This document shows positions 1 through 12,290 of a DNA stretch of 64,000 bases, in pieces. This DNA is from Cadophora sp. MPI-SDFR-AT-0126. Lineage: Eukaryota; Ascomycota; Leotiomycetes; Helotiales; Ploettnerulaceae. Each line of letters opens with the position of its first letter. Position 1 is the first letter of the stretch. The position numbers were made by a program, and so were the translations under genes. Under the pieces are notes generated by a model. It saw nothing but the letters and a program-made list of their open reading frames with translations, was not told where the DNA came from and ran no database searches. Where the stretch lies: assembly GCA_020747065.1 (NCBI GenBank), contig JAGMVK010000005.1, forward strand, positions 2,604,001 to 2,668,000, written 5' to 3'.

Positions 1-49
1 GTTTCTTTCATGTTTGCGCTGTATACTCATAGAACGACCACAACTCCAA

Positions 50-767
50 ATGTCTACTCCACCTCTCCAACCCCAACCCGAACCCTCTCAATCTCACCAG
101 CCGGACAAGAAACCATCACGGATCCACATACTGGGTGCTTCTGGTAGTGGAGTCAGTACACTCGGCAGTAACCTCTCATCCATTCTCTCTATTCCCGTGT
201 TCGATGTCGATGATTACTATTGGGTCCTCACCGACCCACCATTCACCACAAAGCGATCCATTCCCGACCGCATCGCTTTACTCAAACCCCTTCTGATATC
301 TGCTCAAGAGGAACATGGGGGATGGATCTTAGCTGGGTCGATGGGGACTTGGGGTGGTCCGCTTATGGAGGATGTTGAGCATGTGATATTCGTGGATACG
401 CCGACGGTAAGTAGGCTCCCGCTTTCATTTTGTAATCCTTTCTTGATGATATTCAACTTCTCTGATCACAGAGAGAATTGTATATTGATCATCTCAACAG
501 GAAGTCCGAATGTCTCGGCTAAGAGAACGAGAATACAAGCGACACGGCGATAGGATCCGGGAAGGCGGAGATATGTATGAAGAGTCGACAGCATTCTTGA
601 CTTGGGCAGAGAGATACGAAGATCCCACCTTGGATGAAGGGCGGAGCAGGAGGATTCACGAAGATTGGTTGAAGGAGGTGAAGGTGCCCTTCACGCGCTT
701 TAATGGCGAGAAGGAGGAGCCGGTCGTGATCAGGGAAGCTTTGGAAGGGCTGGGAAGGAAACCTTGA
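50..767 (+). CDS. P-loop NTPase, adenylate-kinase/topology-modulation-like
   Basis: Two exons, 50-406 and 501-767, join at a GTAAGT donor and a CAACAG acceptor to give 207 residues. The start is the first ATG after an in-frame TTG-led extension. A Walker A loop GASGSGVST lies near residues 29-37, after a short Pro/Gln-rich leader. It is followed by a DVDDYYW segment and a GGWILAGS strand, as in the small nucleoside/shikimate/adenylate kinase fold. The C-terminal half has an Arg-rich LRERE helix like the lid region of such kinases. Length and layout fit the bacterial FlaR/adenylate-kinase-like group that is also found in fungi. The substrate cannot be told from sequence. A small-molecule phosphotransferase is an inference, and a plain ATPase is possible. 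It is the first gene in the window and has no obvious functional partner next to it. Confidence 0.8.
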
Positions 768-1249
768 GTTTCGAATATCACATTTCTTCTCGTCAACTTA
801 TGAGAGTACTAAGATGAGATTGCTCTACTTGAAGCAACAAGACATGAAAAGGGCGGTTTAAAATGTGTATGATCTGTATCGACAAGCTTCAAGACTTGTG
901 TTTTGCAATTCAACGCGAAGGGTGAGTCTCGCCTGGCATACAGATCTACTCTGGCACATAAGCTCAAACTCTACAATTATTTCCTCGAAGGGCTAACGCT
1001 GAAGACGCTGGGTCTGTCGAAGGAATTGTAAGGGAGACCGTTTGGCCTGTAAAGACGTTGTTGACTATGTAATATCAACCTACGTGGGCACAAAAAAAGG
1101 ACTTGATCAAGCCCGGGTTGACAATGAAATTTGATTCTTGGAAGAGAAATCTATTAAAGCTTCTTGTATTGTATGCTACTCTCGGACACTTGGACAGGAC
1201 CCGTATGAATTCATGCGCAATTCTCTGCCTTCAAACTCTAACCATTAGC
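768..1249. other. Intergenic, convergent gene ends
   Basis: About 480 bases between the kinase-like gene (plus strand) and the end of the SRR1-like gene (minus strand). I see no coding potential and no RNA gene. It should hold two 3' untranslated regions. Confidence 0.5.
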
Positions 1250-4200
1250 TCATTTCCCTCCCTCTTTACCACTAGTCTGCGATTCTCGGTATGCCTCACG
1301 GTTCCGAGCCTTGAGCGCTTCCTGGCACTGCAAAAACTGTGTGAAAGATATCGTTCGTCTTGTTTGAGCATTAGATCTAGCGAGCCAAGCATCTATGTTG
1401 GCCTCGAAGATCTGTTGCTTCTCGCTTAACACCCCGCCTCTGTTCATGTATTCCCAAACATGCGAGCCGAAGTCACGCCGCTCGGTCATTGGGGATCCAT
1501 TGCCATCGCGTCCAGATATGTAGCTGAGTATGACTGTATTCTGCATGAACCTGGGAAGTTCCCTGTATCCTTTCTTCCAGCCTTCTCTGAACGAGTTGCT
1601 ATCATTTGGAAATGCGATCTCTTTGGCAAGTTTGAAGCGGAAATCGAATTCTTCTTGCTCTGTTCGTGATGGCCGCCACCTGATAAGTAAGTTAGGACAA
1701 ATCTACCTGTGACTTGAAGCAGAGCCTCCAATCGCTTGAGACCTGTAGATCCATCAGCTCCTCAGATTTGGACAGGATCTCACCAGATATCGAGATTTTC
1801 AAGAGCTGGCCATTTGTGTTGACTCGTAAAGCGGATTATCCTCGATTTTTCTGGTTCATCGCAGGGGAAGATAGTCATGTCGCAGGCATTCTCGTCTAGA
1901 ATTCGATTCAAGCACTCCAAGTGATGGGCATCTGAGGTTGTGACGCCTGTATGTCAACTGTGATCAGCAGGCGTCCCTGATAGCTTGCTGGGAACATTGT
2001 GTAGAGCGTACCCCTGGCCTCGATCAACAATTCCTCACCATTCCCGACAAACATCGCAAGGTGATCTATTGATTTACTTACTAGGGCTGGAACCAGAATA
2101 GCTCTCTGCACAAAAGGTGATATGAGGCATGTATCGGGACCAATAAGGTCAAATGCGACTGGGTCGTCGATCACTCGAAAACCATAATCTTTGAACAGAT
2201 TCCTGTTTAGCATTGTCAGTACGAAAGTCGAGGATAAAGACATGAAGGCCCAGTTCTGAGCGCTGCTCAAATCTCCTGTCGGTATTATACCTACCTCATA
2301 CCTGGTTTCATCTCCAGATCCTGCACAAAAAGGTTGTGCAGCAAGTCAGGTTTGGCGATGACGAGTTGCTTGGCAATCTCAAGAACGACCATGAACCGTG
2401 CTATGTCAAATTTCAAGTCTACCCTGCCTGCACCAATGCCCAAGCAAACGATGTTGGAAATTGGAGAGAACCTTCGATCTTGAGTGATCTGGTCCAACAC
2501 TTCCGCCAGCTTTCTAGCATTCGCCGTGTTTCCCCATTTCTTCTTGATCCAAATCAAGTATCTCTCGTCTCTTGGTGGTGCTGGGACATTCAGCGCAGAC
2601 AGATTCCAACCACTCGTCTGCCATCTCGGATGACGTTGATAAGATCGGTCGCCGTTGATGTATTCCAACCAAGTGAGGTTCCTCCCTGAAGCGTTGGTGA
2701 TCAACTTCCAGCCATCGATACCTGCTTCATATGCCCTTTGCCTCCCAGTGAGACCTCCATTCAATTTCGCAACGTAGTAATGTTGATAGTACTGTTGGAA
2801 AGACTGGGCATTGCGGTCTTGACATGCAGCGACAAAGCTGCAGACAATTCTATCTCGAAGGGGTTTGGCAAGTTGCGAATACCCAAGTCTGTAGGCTGCT
2901 TCAAACTCCTGGGAACTTCCTGGGAAGCCGAGAGCACAGGCATGGTTGTATCGGATAGTCAGAATTCGGTCATCTGGAATGACAGGCCTCCACCAAACAT
3001 CGAGGCCAGCTAATCCAGGAAATGTTCCTCCTCCATGCTCATCCATTGACTGGTTTGTAGGAACGTCTTGATGAAAGCAAAGCTCTTCGTCTATTAGAGG
3101 CCCGATGGTCCTGATCCAGTTGGGGGTTTTGTCCTGGGCCGCTTGGAGTCACGTTAATATTTGGCTCCTGTCTCGCAACAGTAGCAAAGGAAGAGGCGAC
3201 TCACAATTAGCGATACTAAGTATCCTTCTGCCATATCCAAGAAACAGACCAAGTTCTCTAAGTCCTTTACCTTCCAGTCCCCGAACAAGATTCTCTACGT
3301 TGATGAACGTGGACACGAGGAATGTGTTTGCATTGACGTGCTCGAACGCGGTAGAGGACTCCACAACCCTGCAGCCGTGATTAACGAACAGCGAATAATG
3401 TGCTGCCGTCATTTCAGGATCCTAGGGGCGAATCTCAAAGTCAGAGTCTTGATGCCAGTAGACCAAGAGAATCAAGATTGCTCTGGCAATCAGGAAGATG
3501 CCACACGTCGGAAAGCGTTCTCAAGCAATAGGCTCAAATGAATCGAAGAAACAGTTCAGGGTAACACTCACCTGCACGTAAATATTTCTCAAAAGACTAG
3601 GATCCGATCTGCAGAGCTGAGCCACTACTTGCGAGAATATCAAAAAATGCAAGCACCAATGGTCCGTGGCGATGCCGAGGCAGACGATATTGGTGATTGG
3701 ACTTCCCGATCGATCTCTGATGATCAAGTCAACAATAGCTGCTAGTTTAGTGGGACATGGACTTGACAGCCATTGCTTCTTGAAGATTAGGATACTCCTT
3801 TCCAGTTCTGGTAATCCAGCCATCAAGTCTTTTGGGAGTGTATCAGTCAGAGTTCTCGTTTGCAAAAATTGGTAGACGGGAGAACGATAACCCTGCCGGA
3901 TTCCTCGATCGATATCTTCGGCGCTCGGGGTTGGATGGCTGATAAAATACGTAAAGCCACTTGCTTCGTTGTCTGGGCTTGTTGTTATTTGGGTGTTTGA
4001 TCCTGATGAACCTGTTTCCACCCACGCAGACCCGTTCGGGAACGTTGCCCCAAGTTCTGCTTGCTGTTCCACCGTAGGGACAGGTTCCTGCTCTTCCGTA
4101 GCAATGCTTTCTCCAGCTGGAGAACATGGAGCAGATAAAGAGGACATCATCGCTTTGGCGGGAACTTGTAGTCTAGAAGTCGTCTGGCTTTCACTGGTCG

Positions 4201-4444
4201 TGAAATGCGCCGGACTTCAAGTACCTCTCTCGCGGACGTGAATGGGAGTTGCATTGCATATTGGCCACCTATCCAATGTTTGAAGCTCGTCATCTGGTTC
4301 GTCGTTGCTCGGGGCGTCGTCGCCGATAAGAATTGGTGCTGTAAGACTCGTTTGGGTGTCATTTGCTGTAAGAATGCCGTCTTCGGGTTGACTCATGTTT
4401 GCAGTAATGTTTTTTTCTCGCAAGAATTGATATTTTGATTGCAA
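1250..4444 (-). CDS. Large protein with two tandem SRR1-like modules
   Basis: Seven exons read in one continuous frame: 4444-4225, 4164-3572, 3421-3205, 3141-2295, 2262-2012, 1931-1784 and 1679-1250, giving 901 residues. The start could instead be the in-frame ATG at 4396. Two copies of the same module follow each other. Each has a strand resembling SRR1-like domains (ITNIVCLGIA in copy 1, ISNIVCLGIG in copy 2), then VQDxEM, then a C-terminal extension containing D(V/I)WWRP and a Tyr/Trp-rich tail. Introns fall at matching places in both copies, namely after the GRRILSIAN/GEELLIEAR strand. SRR1 (sensitivity to red light reduced) proteins are linked to light signalling, clock and haem regulation in plants and yeast. 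The role here is unknown. The intron at 2294-2263 would be only 32 nt, so a frameshift or mis-called site there is possible. Confidence 0.65.
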
Positions 4445-4631
4445 CTGTCAGTGTTTGAAAGCGAATGGTTCTTCTCCTTGATTCCCAGAAGACGCAATGG
4501 TCGTTCCTGCGTGATATGAAGTGGTGGCGTTTTCGGCAAGTGCCTTCGAAGACTGCTCAGTGCTTCAACAGACTTGACGTTCAAGCACCCCTAAGAACGA
4601 GGAGAGCTTCCTGTGTGAATGAAAGCGATAG

Positions 4632-5322
4632 ATCAAACATTTCTGGTCTAAGCAGGAGGTGGCAGACGAAGACGGTGATCTCGAGCCATTGTTTAATTAC
4701 TCGGCGAATGACCTATCTGAAGACATCAAGCAGGTTCGCAATCTCTCTTTGTATGGTGGCGAGCACCCCATCGACTATGTCATGCAATGGTGCATTGATG
4801 AAACCTTAGCCGCCTTTGGCAATGTTGAGAATCTGATCATAGCCATTCCTGATGCCAAGCATTACGGAACTACAGAATTGACCTTCGTGGAGCACAAGGA
4901 TGTTGTCGAAGATCCACTATATCTTGATGATAACGAAGAGCTTGATGTGCACCCTCTCTTTTGGGACATGTTCGAAGAAATGGATAAGTTCAAAGACTTT
5001 TTCGTGGTATGGGAGGCTGTGGGCAAAGTCTGATGAGATGTGGTCTTGTGATATGCGCGTTTACTGCAAAGCTGATGAGATTCACCAATATACAGCAGAG
5101 TTATCAGAAAACGGAAAGCCAAAGTGGGAGAAGCCACATTTGCAGGTCAAGCCGCTTGTTGCGGCTCAGCGCAAGGACGAGTTCCTCAAGGTAAGACAGA
5201 AATACGACATTGCTAGACCTGCAAAACAGACGGCTTCCTTGAGTAAAGACTGTAGTCTACAGTCGTCTAGCGATTCCTCACTGTCAGACAATGAAATTGA
5301 GCTGGCCTCCATGTTCTGTTGA
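4632..5322 (+). pseudogene. Degenerate orphan ORF, possibly the C-terminal part of a 2EXR-type protein
   Basis: An open frame from 4632 reads to a stop at 5033 and contains RNLSLYGGEHPIDYVM and an acidic EELDVHPLFWDMFEEM segment. A second frame, overlapping by about 100 bases, continues to 5322 with MRVYCKADEIHQYTAEL and a Ser-rich acidic tail. The leucine-rich 'RNLSL...FGNVENLII' pattern resembles the second half of fungal 2EXR-domain proteins. The diagnostic N-terminal LPxELRxxIW motif is absent, and no in-frame ATG leads the first block. I found no splice pair near 5008-5070 that joins the two blocks in frame. A truncated, frameshifted relic is the simplest reading. A real gene with an unusual intron cannot be excluded. 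Confidence 0.35.
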
Positions 5323-8300
5323 GTAAGAGGCATACAATTATATGCTGGCAACACGTCCATCTCTGCCGACTATCACGTCATGGGACGAGATCGCGAATGA
5401 ACTCATGGAAGATAAAATATTCCCGATATTACAGTCTAAGGACCAAATACGATGGTGAGCATCTCTCTCGATGAATGGATCTTTAGATGCTTCGATCTCA
5501 CCTGGAACTAGTAGCCCTTTCTCACGGCAAGTCCTAATTATCGTGCAAGCTCGACCATGAGGACTAGGGAGAGGCAATTTTGGGTGGTGTTGTATCGAAG
5601 GAGCTCAGGGGCGTCTTCTCACTACATGATGCCATGTCGAAGGAATACGGAAGTGCAACGACGCATAGCGATTCAAAGAGCATCCAGAATATGGAGTCGA
5701 ACATTGAAGTATGCCTTTGTGTCTGGGGCTCGGATGAAATAGAAATGTCTGTTTCTACTTTCCCTTTCATTTCATCCCTGAAGTTCCGACAACAGCCTTC
5801 AAGCGGCAATGAGAGGCGGGCTCAGTCTATTCAATGCACTTCTTGTATGCTAAATGGAAATGAGAATTCGCGCAACGTGCGTTTAACATGGAAACTCTTC
5901 AATGCCTGATGACACTTTCAAAAAGAACGGTACAGCATTTGGTGAAGTGCGAAAATGATACCAAGACATTACAACAAGCATGCATCTGACAGGCACCAAA
6001 CCAGAAACGACGAGATAAAAATTCCGTAAATCGTCACCTAGGGTTTAGTGTCAGACGGTCTCGCAACTTTCCGTAGAAGTATTACAGAACACATCGTCAT
6101 ACCAGGCCAGACAATAATGATCGGGGATACGAACAATATCTCCCACTAAGGAAACTTCCCAAACACCGACCATCTCAAATTCAGCCAAACGCCAAACAAA
6201 AGGCCAAAAGAAAAACTCCTCGGAGATCTCAACCTTCTCAACCTTCTCAAACGCAAAACTTCGGAGAATATCAGTCAGTACTACGGAGTAGCTGAGGCAA
6301 CTCCCAGACCTGGCGAAAACCCACCCCACCTAGCAAAACCCACCCCACTAAGTCAGACCGCCACCAAAACCACTTTAAACCCGGTGAAAACCCTTCTCCA
6401 ACACCCGTCCCTTCACTTTATCTCACCGCACTTTTATCGCACCCCGAAACATTCCCGTTCAGTAAATCACTCACACCTCTAGAGAACCTATGAGCGATTT
6501 ACCGCACCACTCGCATCGCTCCATCCATCCAAGAATGTTCTGCATCCTAGAAAGGTGGGGGAATAACGCTAGAAATCTTCTAGAAAACCGGAAGAATATT
6601 TTATTTCATGGAGGTAGAGGATCATGCCTGTCTGCATGCATACATGCGTGAGGCAGGTCAGCTTCCGAATAGCCGCATCATCTTATCCTTTTACAGTATC
6701 AACCCAACCACCGGGAAATGTAAATGTGATGTAATGCAGCTGCAGAGCGAGTAATGAAATATTTCAGGTCAGTATGAGGGAATTAATTACCTTACTTGCA
6801 TCCTCAAACAGTAAAAATCCAGGCCGAAACCAGGGCACAAGAAACTCCCAAGAACGTTTTCTTCCAAAGGACCCAAGACACGGCGGAATGAACACCGCAC
6901 GCATCTTACACCCCGCATAAACCCAAGAAAGTACACCCCATGCTAGGCTTCCTTCCTGCCTTCTAGAAGGTTAAGGTAGATAGAAGACAAAAAGCCGGAA
7001 GAATACATCTCTCTCCCCCTCATTCCAAGACTACACAAGCATCTTGGGTACGGAAGAACTCGGTTCGGTACTTGGTTTTCGACTTTCCCAGACAATCTAT
7101 CCATATTTCAACAAAGGACAGTGTTTTGTCTTGACCGCCGGTACTTACCTAAGCCCACCATACCAACCATACCTTACTCGTGTATGTCCCAGCGAATTCG
7201 AGAGCTATAACATATTCACCAACCGTAAGAGTAAGATATAAGTGGAGAACAGTGGAGAGCTCATGTGGATATCATCGCCGCTGCAGGGCACACATACATT
7301 CCACAGAGAATTAAGCGGGAGAAGTGAAAGAAAAATTCACTGACACCGAGACCGAGATGGAGATGGGGTAAGTACCTAGGGCGGTGAGAAAGGTCCATTT
7401 CCAGTTCCAAATCCAGTTCCAATTCCAATTTCATTTTCGATTTTTCTGTTGGAATAGTTTGGATTTTGATCCCAGAGGGTTTGTGAAAAGTTGGATGAGA
7501 TGCAAAACTCAATGGCACAAGTGTCGCGAAACCTTACGCAAATCAGGTGGATATAGATACCTCCGTAGGGGGATCCTCCTTACTTAGAAGTAAAATTTCG
7601 CCGAGATTATTTGTTCGTGTAGGGTTGTGGAGTCTGTGGAGTTAGGTTAGCTTACATCCTGGATCTCGATTTATGGATTTATGGAGTGGGGGAGGGAGAT
7701 TTGCATATGTGCGTTTGTGGAGCTGGGAGATGGGACGGGTGGTAGAGATTTGGACGGCGGACCTGGTGTATGTACGCTGAGATGAGATTTGAGTAGACAT
7801 CTAGCTTGGATCAGGAAGGGATGTATGAGAAGTGGAAATATGGAGATGGTGGGCATTGGATATAGGTACAGAGCATTTGCTCGTTATAGGGTGACATAAA
7901 GGCGATGGTAGAAGGAAAGTCGAGACGTGATAAACGAGGTTAAGATTGGAAAGCATTTAGTACCTAGATGAAAAGATTATCACAGTACAATTATATCACC
8001 GAATCACATCTTCAATGTAGGCAAGCAGATAATTTAACATAGAAAAATTTATTTGTTTGTGGTATCAACCCTGACACCATTACCCTTGGAAATCTAGACA
8101 ACACAAACATATGTCAAAAAAAGGAGGTAATTACACACTAAAATTCGCACAACAGATACAACAAGAAAACCCAAACATGTTATCCAAATAATATCAAACA
8201 CGTTTTCATTTCAAAACACCTTGACCACCAACTAACCTGCAAACAAACAGCTCCCGTTATCCAATCAGAGACGTTAGTGAATGGTAGGGTGTATGCATGT

Positions 8301-8345
8301 AGATTGGTTGTTGATGGAGAGATGTGATGAGATAGGGTAGGTAAT
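5323..8345. other. 3 kb gene-poor region downstream of PMA1
   Basis: No convincing gene. A 109-codon plus-strand ORF at 5580-5909 has no recognisable motif. From about 6050 the DNA is low-complexity, with tandem TCAACCTTC at 6229-6246 and CCAGTTCCAA-like repeats at 7398-7432. The motif TACGGAGTA occurs at 6282-6290 and TACCTCCGTA at about 7558-7567. The last few hundred bases should be the PMA1 3' untranslated region. Confidence 0.5.
6282..6290. promoter_or_regulatory. TACGGAGTA motif
   Basis: A 9-base near-palindrome. Its reverse complement TACTCCGTA occurs again at 16891-16899, and TACCTCCGTA variants occur at other intergenic places in the window. Function is unknown, and a protein-binding site is only an inference. 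Confidence 0.3.
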
Positions 8346-11300
8346 CTAGTCGTCCTCCTCGGCCTCGGTGGCCTTGGGGGTAAGGTGCCATCTGTCGTTT
8401 CCGTGCTCGTCTCTCTCGTGGGCAATAGCGACCTTGGACAAGTGCGAGAGGATGTTCTCCATTTGAGTATCGGCACGGCTGCGCTTGGCGCGGCCGAGGT
8501 TGTCGAGCCACGACATGCGGTTCATGAGGTAGTAGACGATGGCGATGACGATGGAGACACCGATGGAGTAACCCCAGACGATGACGACGGTGACGATGGA
8601 GGTGTGGCCGTTGGCGGAGAGGAGCTTGTTGACGGTCTCGGGGTCTGAGGGCTCGCCGCGGCCGCCGGTCAACCAGCCGAAGACGGTGAAGAGGGTAGAG
8701 AGGACATCGACACCGAAGATGGCGCCGACGAGTTGCCAGGATGGCCAGGTCTCGCCTCCACGGGTGACGAAGATGAGCCAGTTCTCAGTGAGGGAGACTT
8801 CGAGGAAGAGTATACCTTGGATGGAGCCGAAGTTGTTGATGATACCTCCGTTGGGCATGAACATGGCGCCACGGATGACCCAGGTGCCGAGGGCAAGGAG
8901 TATACCGAGGACGACGGAGATAATCCAGATCTTGGGGAGTTGCCACTCGACGGGGCGTTGCTCGAAGTGTGCGTTATCGTAGGCGACGGCAATGGTGGCA
9001 AGATCGGCGAAGAGAGCGAGGAAGACGATGAGCTCAGCGCGGATGGTCTCGTTGATGATGATCATAGATGTGACAAGGTAGATCTCCAAGTGCAAGCAGA
9101 GCGCGATACGGTATTGGATGTATGCCTTCATACGTTGGAAAATTTGACGGGCGATCTTGATGGCAGAGACAATGGTGGAGAGACCTGGGGCGAGGAAGAC
9201 AATATCGGCGGCGGCTTGAGCGGCTTCAGTAGCACCCTCGACGGCGATACCACAGTCGGACTTCTTGAGGGAAGGAGCATCGTTGACACCGTCACCAGTC
9301 ATGGCAGTCAAATGTCCACGTTGTTGCAACATCTCGACGACCTGGTACTTGTGCTCGGGGAAGACCTCAGCGAAACCATCGGCCTTCTCGACAAGATCGT
9401 GCTGAGTGGTACCGGAGAGACCACCGTGGATGAGACGCTCAGAGTTGTAGACCTTGGTGCCGAGAGCCAACATCTTGCAAGTTTCCTTAGCAATAGCGAT
9501 GGCATCACCAGTAAGCATCTTAACAGAGAGACCGAGAACTTGAGCTTCAGCGATGGTGGAGGCGGTATCCTCACGGGGAGGGTCAAACATGGGCAACATG
9601 CCGAGCAATTGCCAGTCTCCGTCACCTTCTTGAACGGCAACACCGAGGGAACGGAAACCACGACGAGCGAACTCAGTAGTCTTGGCCTTGTACATATCGG
9701 AGTCTTCCTTGGAGCAGTTGGACAGGTTAAGAATAGCCTTGGGGGCACCTTTTGCGCAAGTGTAGCGGACACCATCCTTGACAACGACAGCAGTGATACG
9801 CTTGGAGACAGGGTCGAAAGGAGTGAATTTCTCAGTCTTCCAGCCTTGAGAGAGGATCTCCTTGGCTCTTGGGTAACGCTTGAGAGTGAGAATGGTAACT
9901 TTGTCGATTGGGTCGAGGGACTTGACGTTGTGGGAAGAGGCGAGAGCGGCAACAGCCATCATCCAGTTCACATCGACGCCATCGGCGACGAATGGTTCAC
10001 GGATTGAGAGTTGATTGGCAGTGAGCGTACCAGTCTTGTCGGAGCAGAGAACATCAACACCCTGAATTGTTTGTTAGATCTTGATTCTGCACATGCTATT
10101 GGCATTGGAGCTCATAGGCCGGCAGTCTGATGCGGGCTTCACAGTAATCCAATACGAAACCAGCGTGACATAGAAGGCGTTCGGATAAGAGGTTCCAGCC
10201 AATAGTGACTGGGGAGGCTGCATGATCAAGCGACTGGTCACAGCACTAACTGCAAACCACATGCAACACCAAGAACGTGCAAATGAGGGGAAATGATTGA
10301 ACTTACTGCGAGGGATTCAATGGCAGTGAGCTTCTGCACGATAGCCTTCTCCTTGGCGAGGTAAGCAGCACCGACAGCGAGAGTGGTGGTGGTGACGACT
10401 GGAAGACCGACGGGAACACCGACGATCAACAAGATAAGAGCGTAATGGAGCAAGTTGTTGGAGCTGTCCTCGGGAGTAGCAATCTTCAAGTGATGGAAGA
10501 AACCTCCAATCCAGGCAGCGAGAATCCAGCCAACGACCAAAACCAAAAGCGACGTGCCGATGGAGTTCATGATGGCCTTGAAATGACCCTGATCCTTGGC
10601 ACCAGAGACCAAAGAAGCAGTGCGACCGACGAAAGAAGTCTTAGCAGAGTGGGTGATGATGGCATATGCCTTTCCACGCTTGCAACCAGTAGTATAGTAG
10701 ATGACATCTGCGACGTACTTGTCGACAGCGAGGGACTCTCCAGTCATGGCAGATTGATCAATGGCGAGAAGAGCGTATCCCGATCCGTGCTTGTGTTCCA
10801 GCTCATCGTCATCCTCGTTCTTCTCAGCAGCAGACTCGCCAGCCTGAGCTTCCAATTCGCGGAGATATTCTTGGTAACCGTTGGGATTGTCGTAGGCAGA
10901 GATAATTCGGGCGTCACCAGGGACAACTTGTCCATCTTCGATGATGATCTGTAATAACAATTGTTAGAATTGCCATTGAAAGTGCTTTTGACTAATTGAA
11001 ACCACGGTTCGAAACTTACAATATCACCGGGAACCAATTCACGAGCCTTGATCTCCTCCTCAACACCATTACGGACGACAGTTGTTCGCATGGCGATATC
11101 ACCCTTCAAACTGGCGACGACATCGGCAGCCTGCTTTTCTTGGTACCAACCGACAACAGCATTAAGCAACAGAATACCGATAATAACACCGAGATCAATC
11201 CATTGACGCAGACCAGCCGCGAGCAGGACAGCGATTTCCATTACTAGTGTGATGGTTAGGTGATTGTTCTTGCTGCTCAGTTCGCGTCAATTGAAGCTTA

Positions 11301-11698
11301 CCATAGAGAATGGGCCCGGTGAAGAAACCCAGGAACTTGAGGAACAAGTTCTCCTTCTCCGTAGTCAATTCGTTCCACCCAGTCTTCCTTCGTCTTTGCT
11401 CGACCTCTGCCGTCGTCAGACCCTTCTTCCAGTCGGTGGTCATCCACTCCTCGGGAGCTTCGAAGCTGCCATCGGCACCTGGTTGCAGCTTGCGCTTCTT
11501 GCCGAACTGATACCACTTCTTCTTGGGAACATCGTCGTAGATGGAGCCAGCGACGGAAGCCCGACGACCATCTCTGTAGTTGGAAATGTACTTTACGAGG
11601 TTACCGTACTCGCCCAAGTCGCCGCCGTCGTTGGGCTGAGCGTCGCGACGGAGCTCTTTTTCGGCGTCGCCGTTCTCAATGTCCTGATGAGGAGCCAT
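8346..11698 (-). CDS. PMA1: Plasma-membrane H+-transporting P-type ATPase
   Basis: Four exons, 11698-11302, 11243-11020, 10948-10307 and 10061-8346, give 992 residues with consistent phases. The enzyme pumps protons out of the cell using ATP and sets the membrane potential that drives nutrient symport. Visible P-type landmarks are VPGDI in the actuator domain, DQSAMTGES (the TGES phosphatase loop), the PVGLPVV transmembrane helix, and CSDKTGT with the phosphorylated Asp at residue 429. KGAP of the nucleotide-binding domain, MLTGDA and TGDGVNDAP follow. The protein is longer than the 920-residue Neurospora pump. The extra length comes from an extended N-terminus and an acidic insertion between the ISAYDNP strand and DQSAMTGES (rich in E/D, then HKH), as I recall for Aspergillus-type pumps. 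The long gene-free DNA upstream fits a highly and complexly regulated gene. Identification is secure. Confidence 0.97.
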
Positions 11699-12274
11699 TG
11701 CGATTGGGAGGAAGAGGGGAGATGGGAGGAGACGACAGCTCAGAGAAGACCACACAACACAGGCACCTGCACAAAGACGAGAGGAAAAAGGATTGAAAGG
11801 AAAGTTGTGCTCGGGGGGTGGGAGCTCTATTTAATCTAAGGCTCGCGACGGGCTGGCAGGATCACCAGCTAAGTCTTTGCGGGTCTAGCGAGCCCATCGG
11901 TTTAGACGGCCATTGCGGGAGTCAAGCTGTAACGGCGTCACTCTCGCTCGGACTTGACGGCATCTGGCTTTTTTTTCTTCTTGCCTTTCCTTTCAGGATA
12001 GGATGGCCACTGACTGACCAGGTAGGGAAGTGTAGGGTGGATTTCTTGTCTAGCTGCTAGGGTTTCTGGCTGGTCGTGGCTACTTGGCCTGGGGGGGGTT
12101 ATTGGAACCGTGGGATGGAGGGGTGTGGTAGTGGGCATTCTAGGTGGACTACTACTGGACTTTTCATCTTGAGTGAGGCATTTTGGCACTGGCAGCAGCA
12201 GGCGAGCGCAAAACATAGCAAAGCGGCTTTACCCATTCGCAGACGACGGAGCTAGCTGATTAAGGTAGGGAAGA

Positions 12275-12290
12275 GCAAGCAAGCAAGCAA
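12275..12290. repeat. (GCAA)4 microsatellite
   Basis: Four perfect GCAA units in the gene-free region upstream of PMA1. Confidence 0.8.

Noticed and set aside
8669..9001. Ser/Pro-rich minus-strand ORF inside PMA1
   Set aside because: Alternative frame of the PMA1 coding exon.
8733..10007. 424-codon plus-strand ORF antisense to PMA1
   Set aside because: It mirrors the codon pattern of the conserved PMA1 exon 4 on the other strand and is low-complexity acidic. It has no independent motif.
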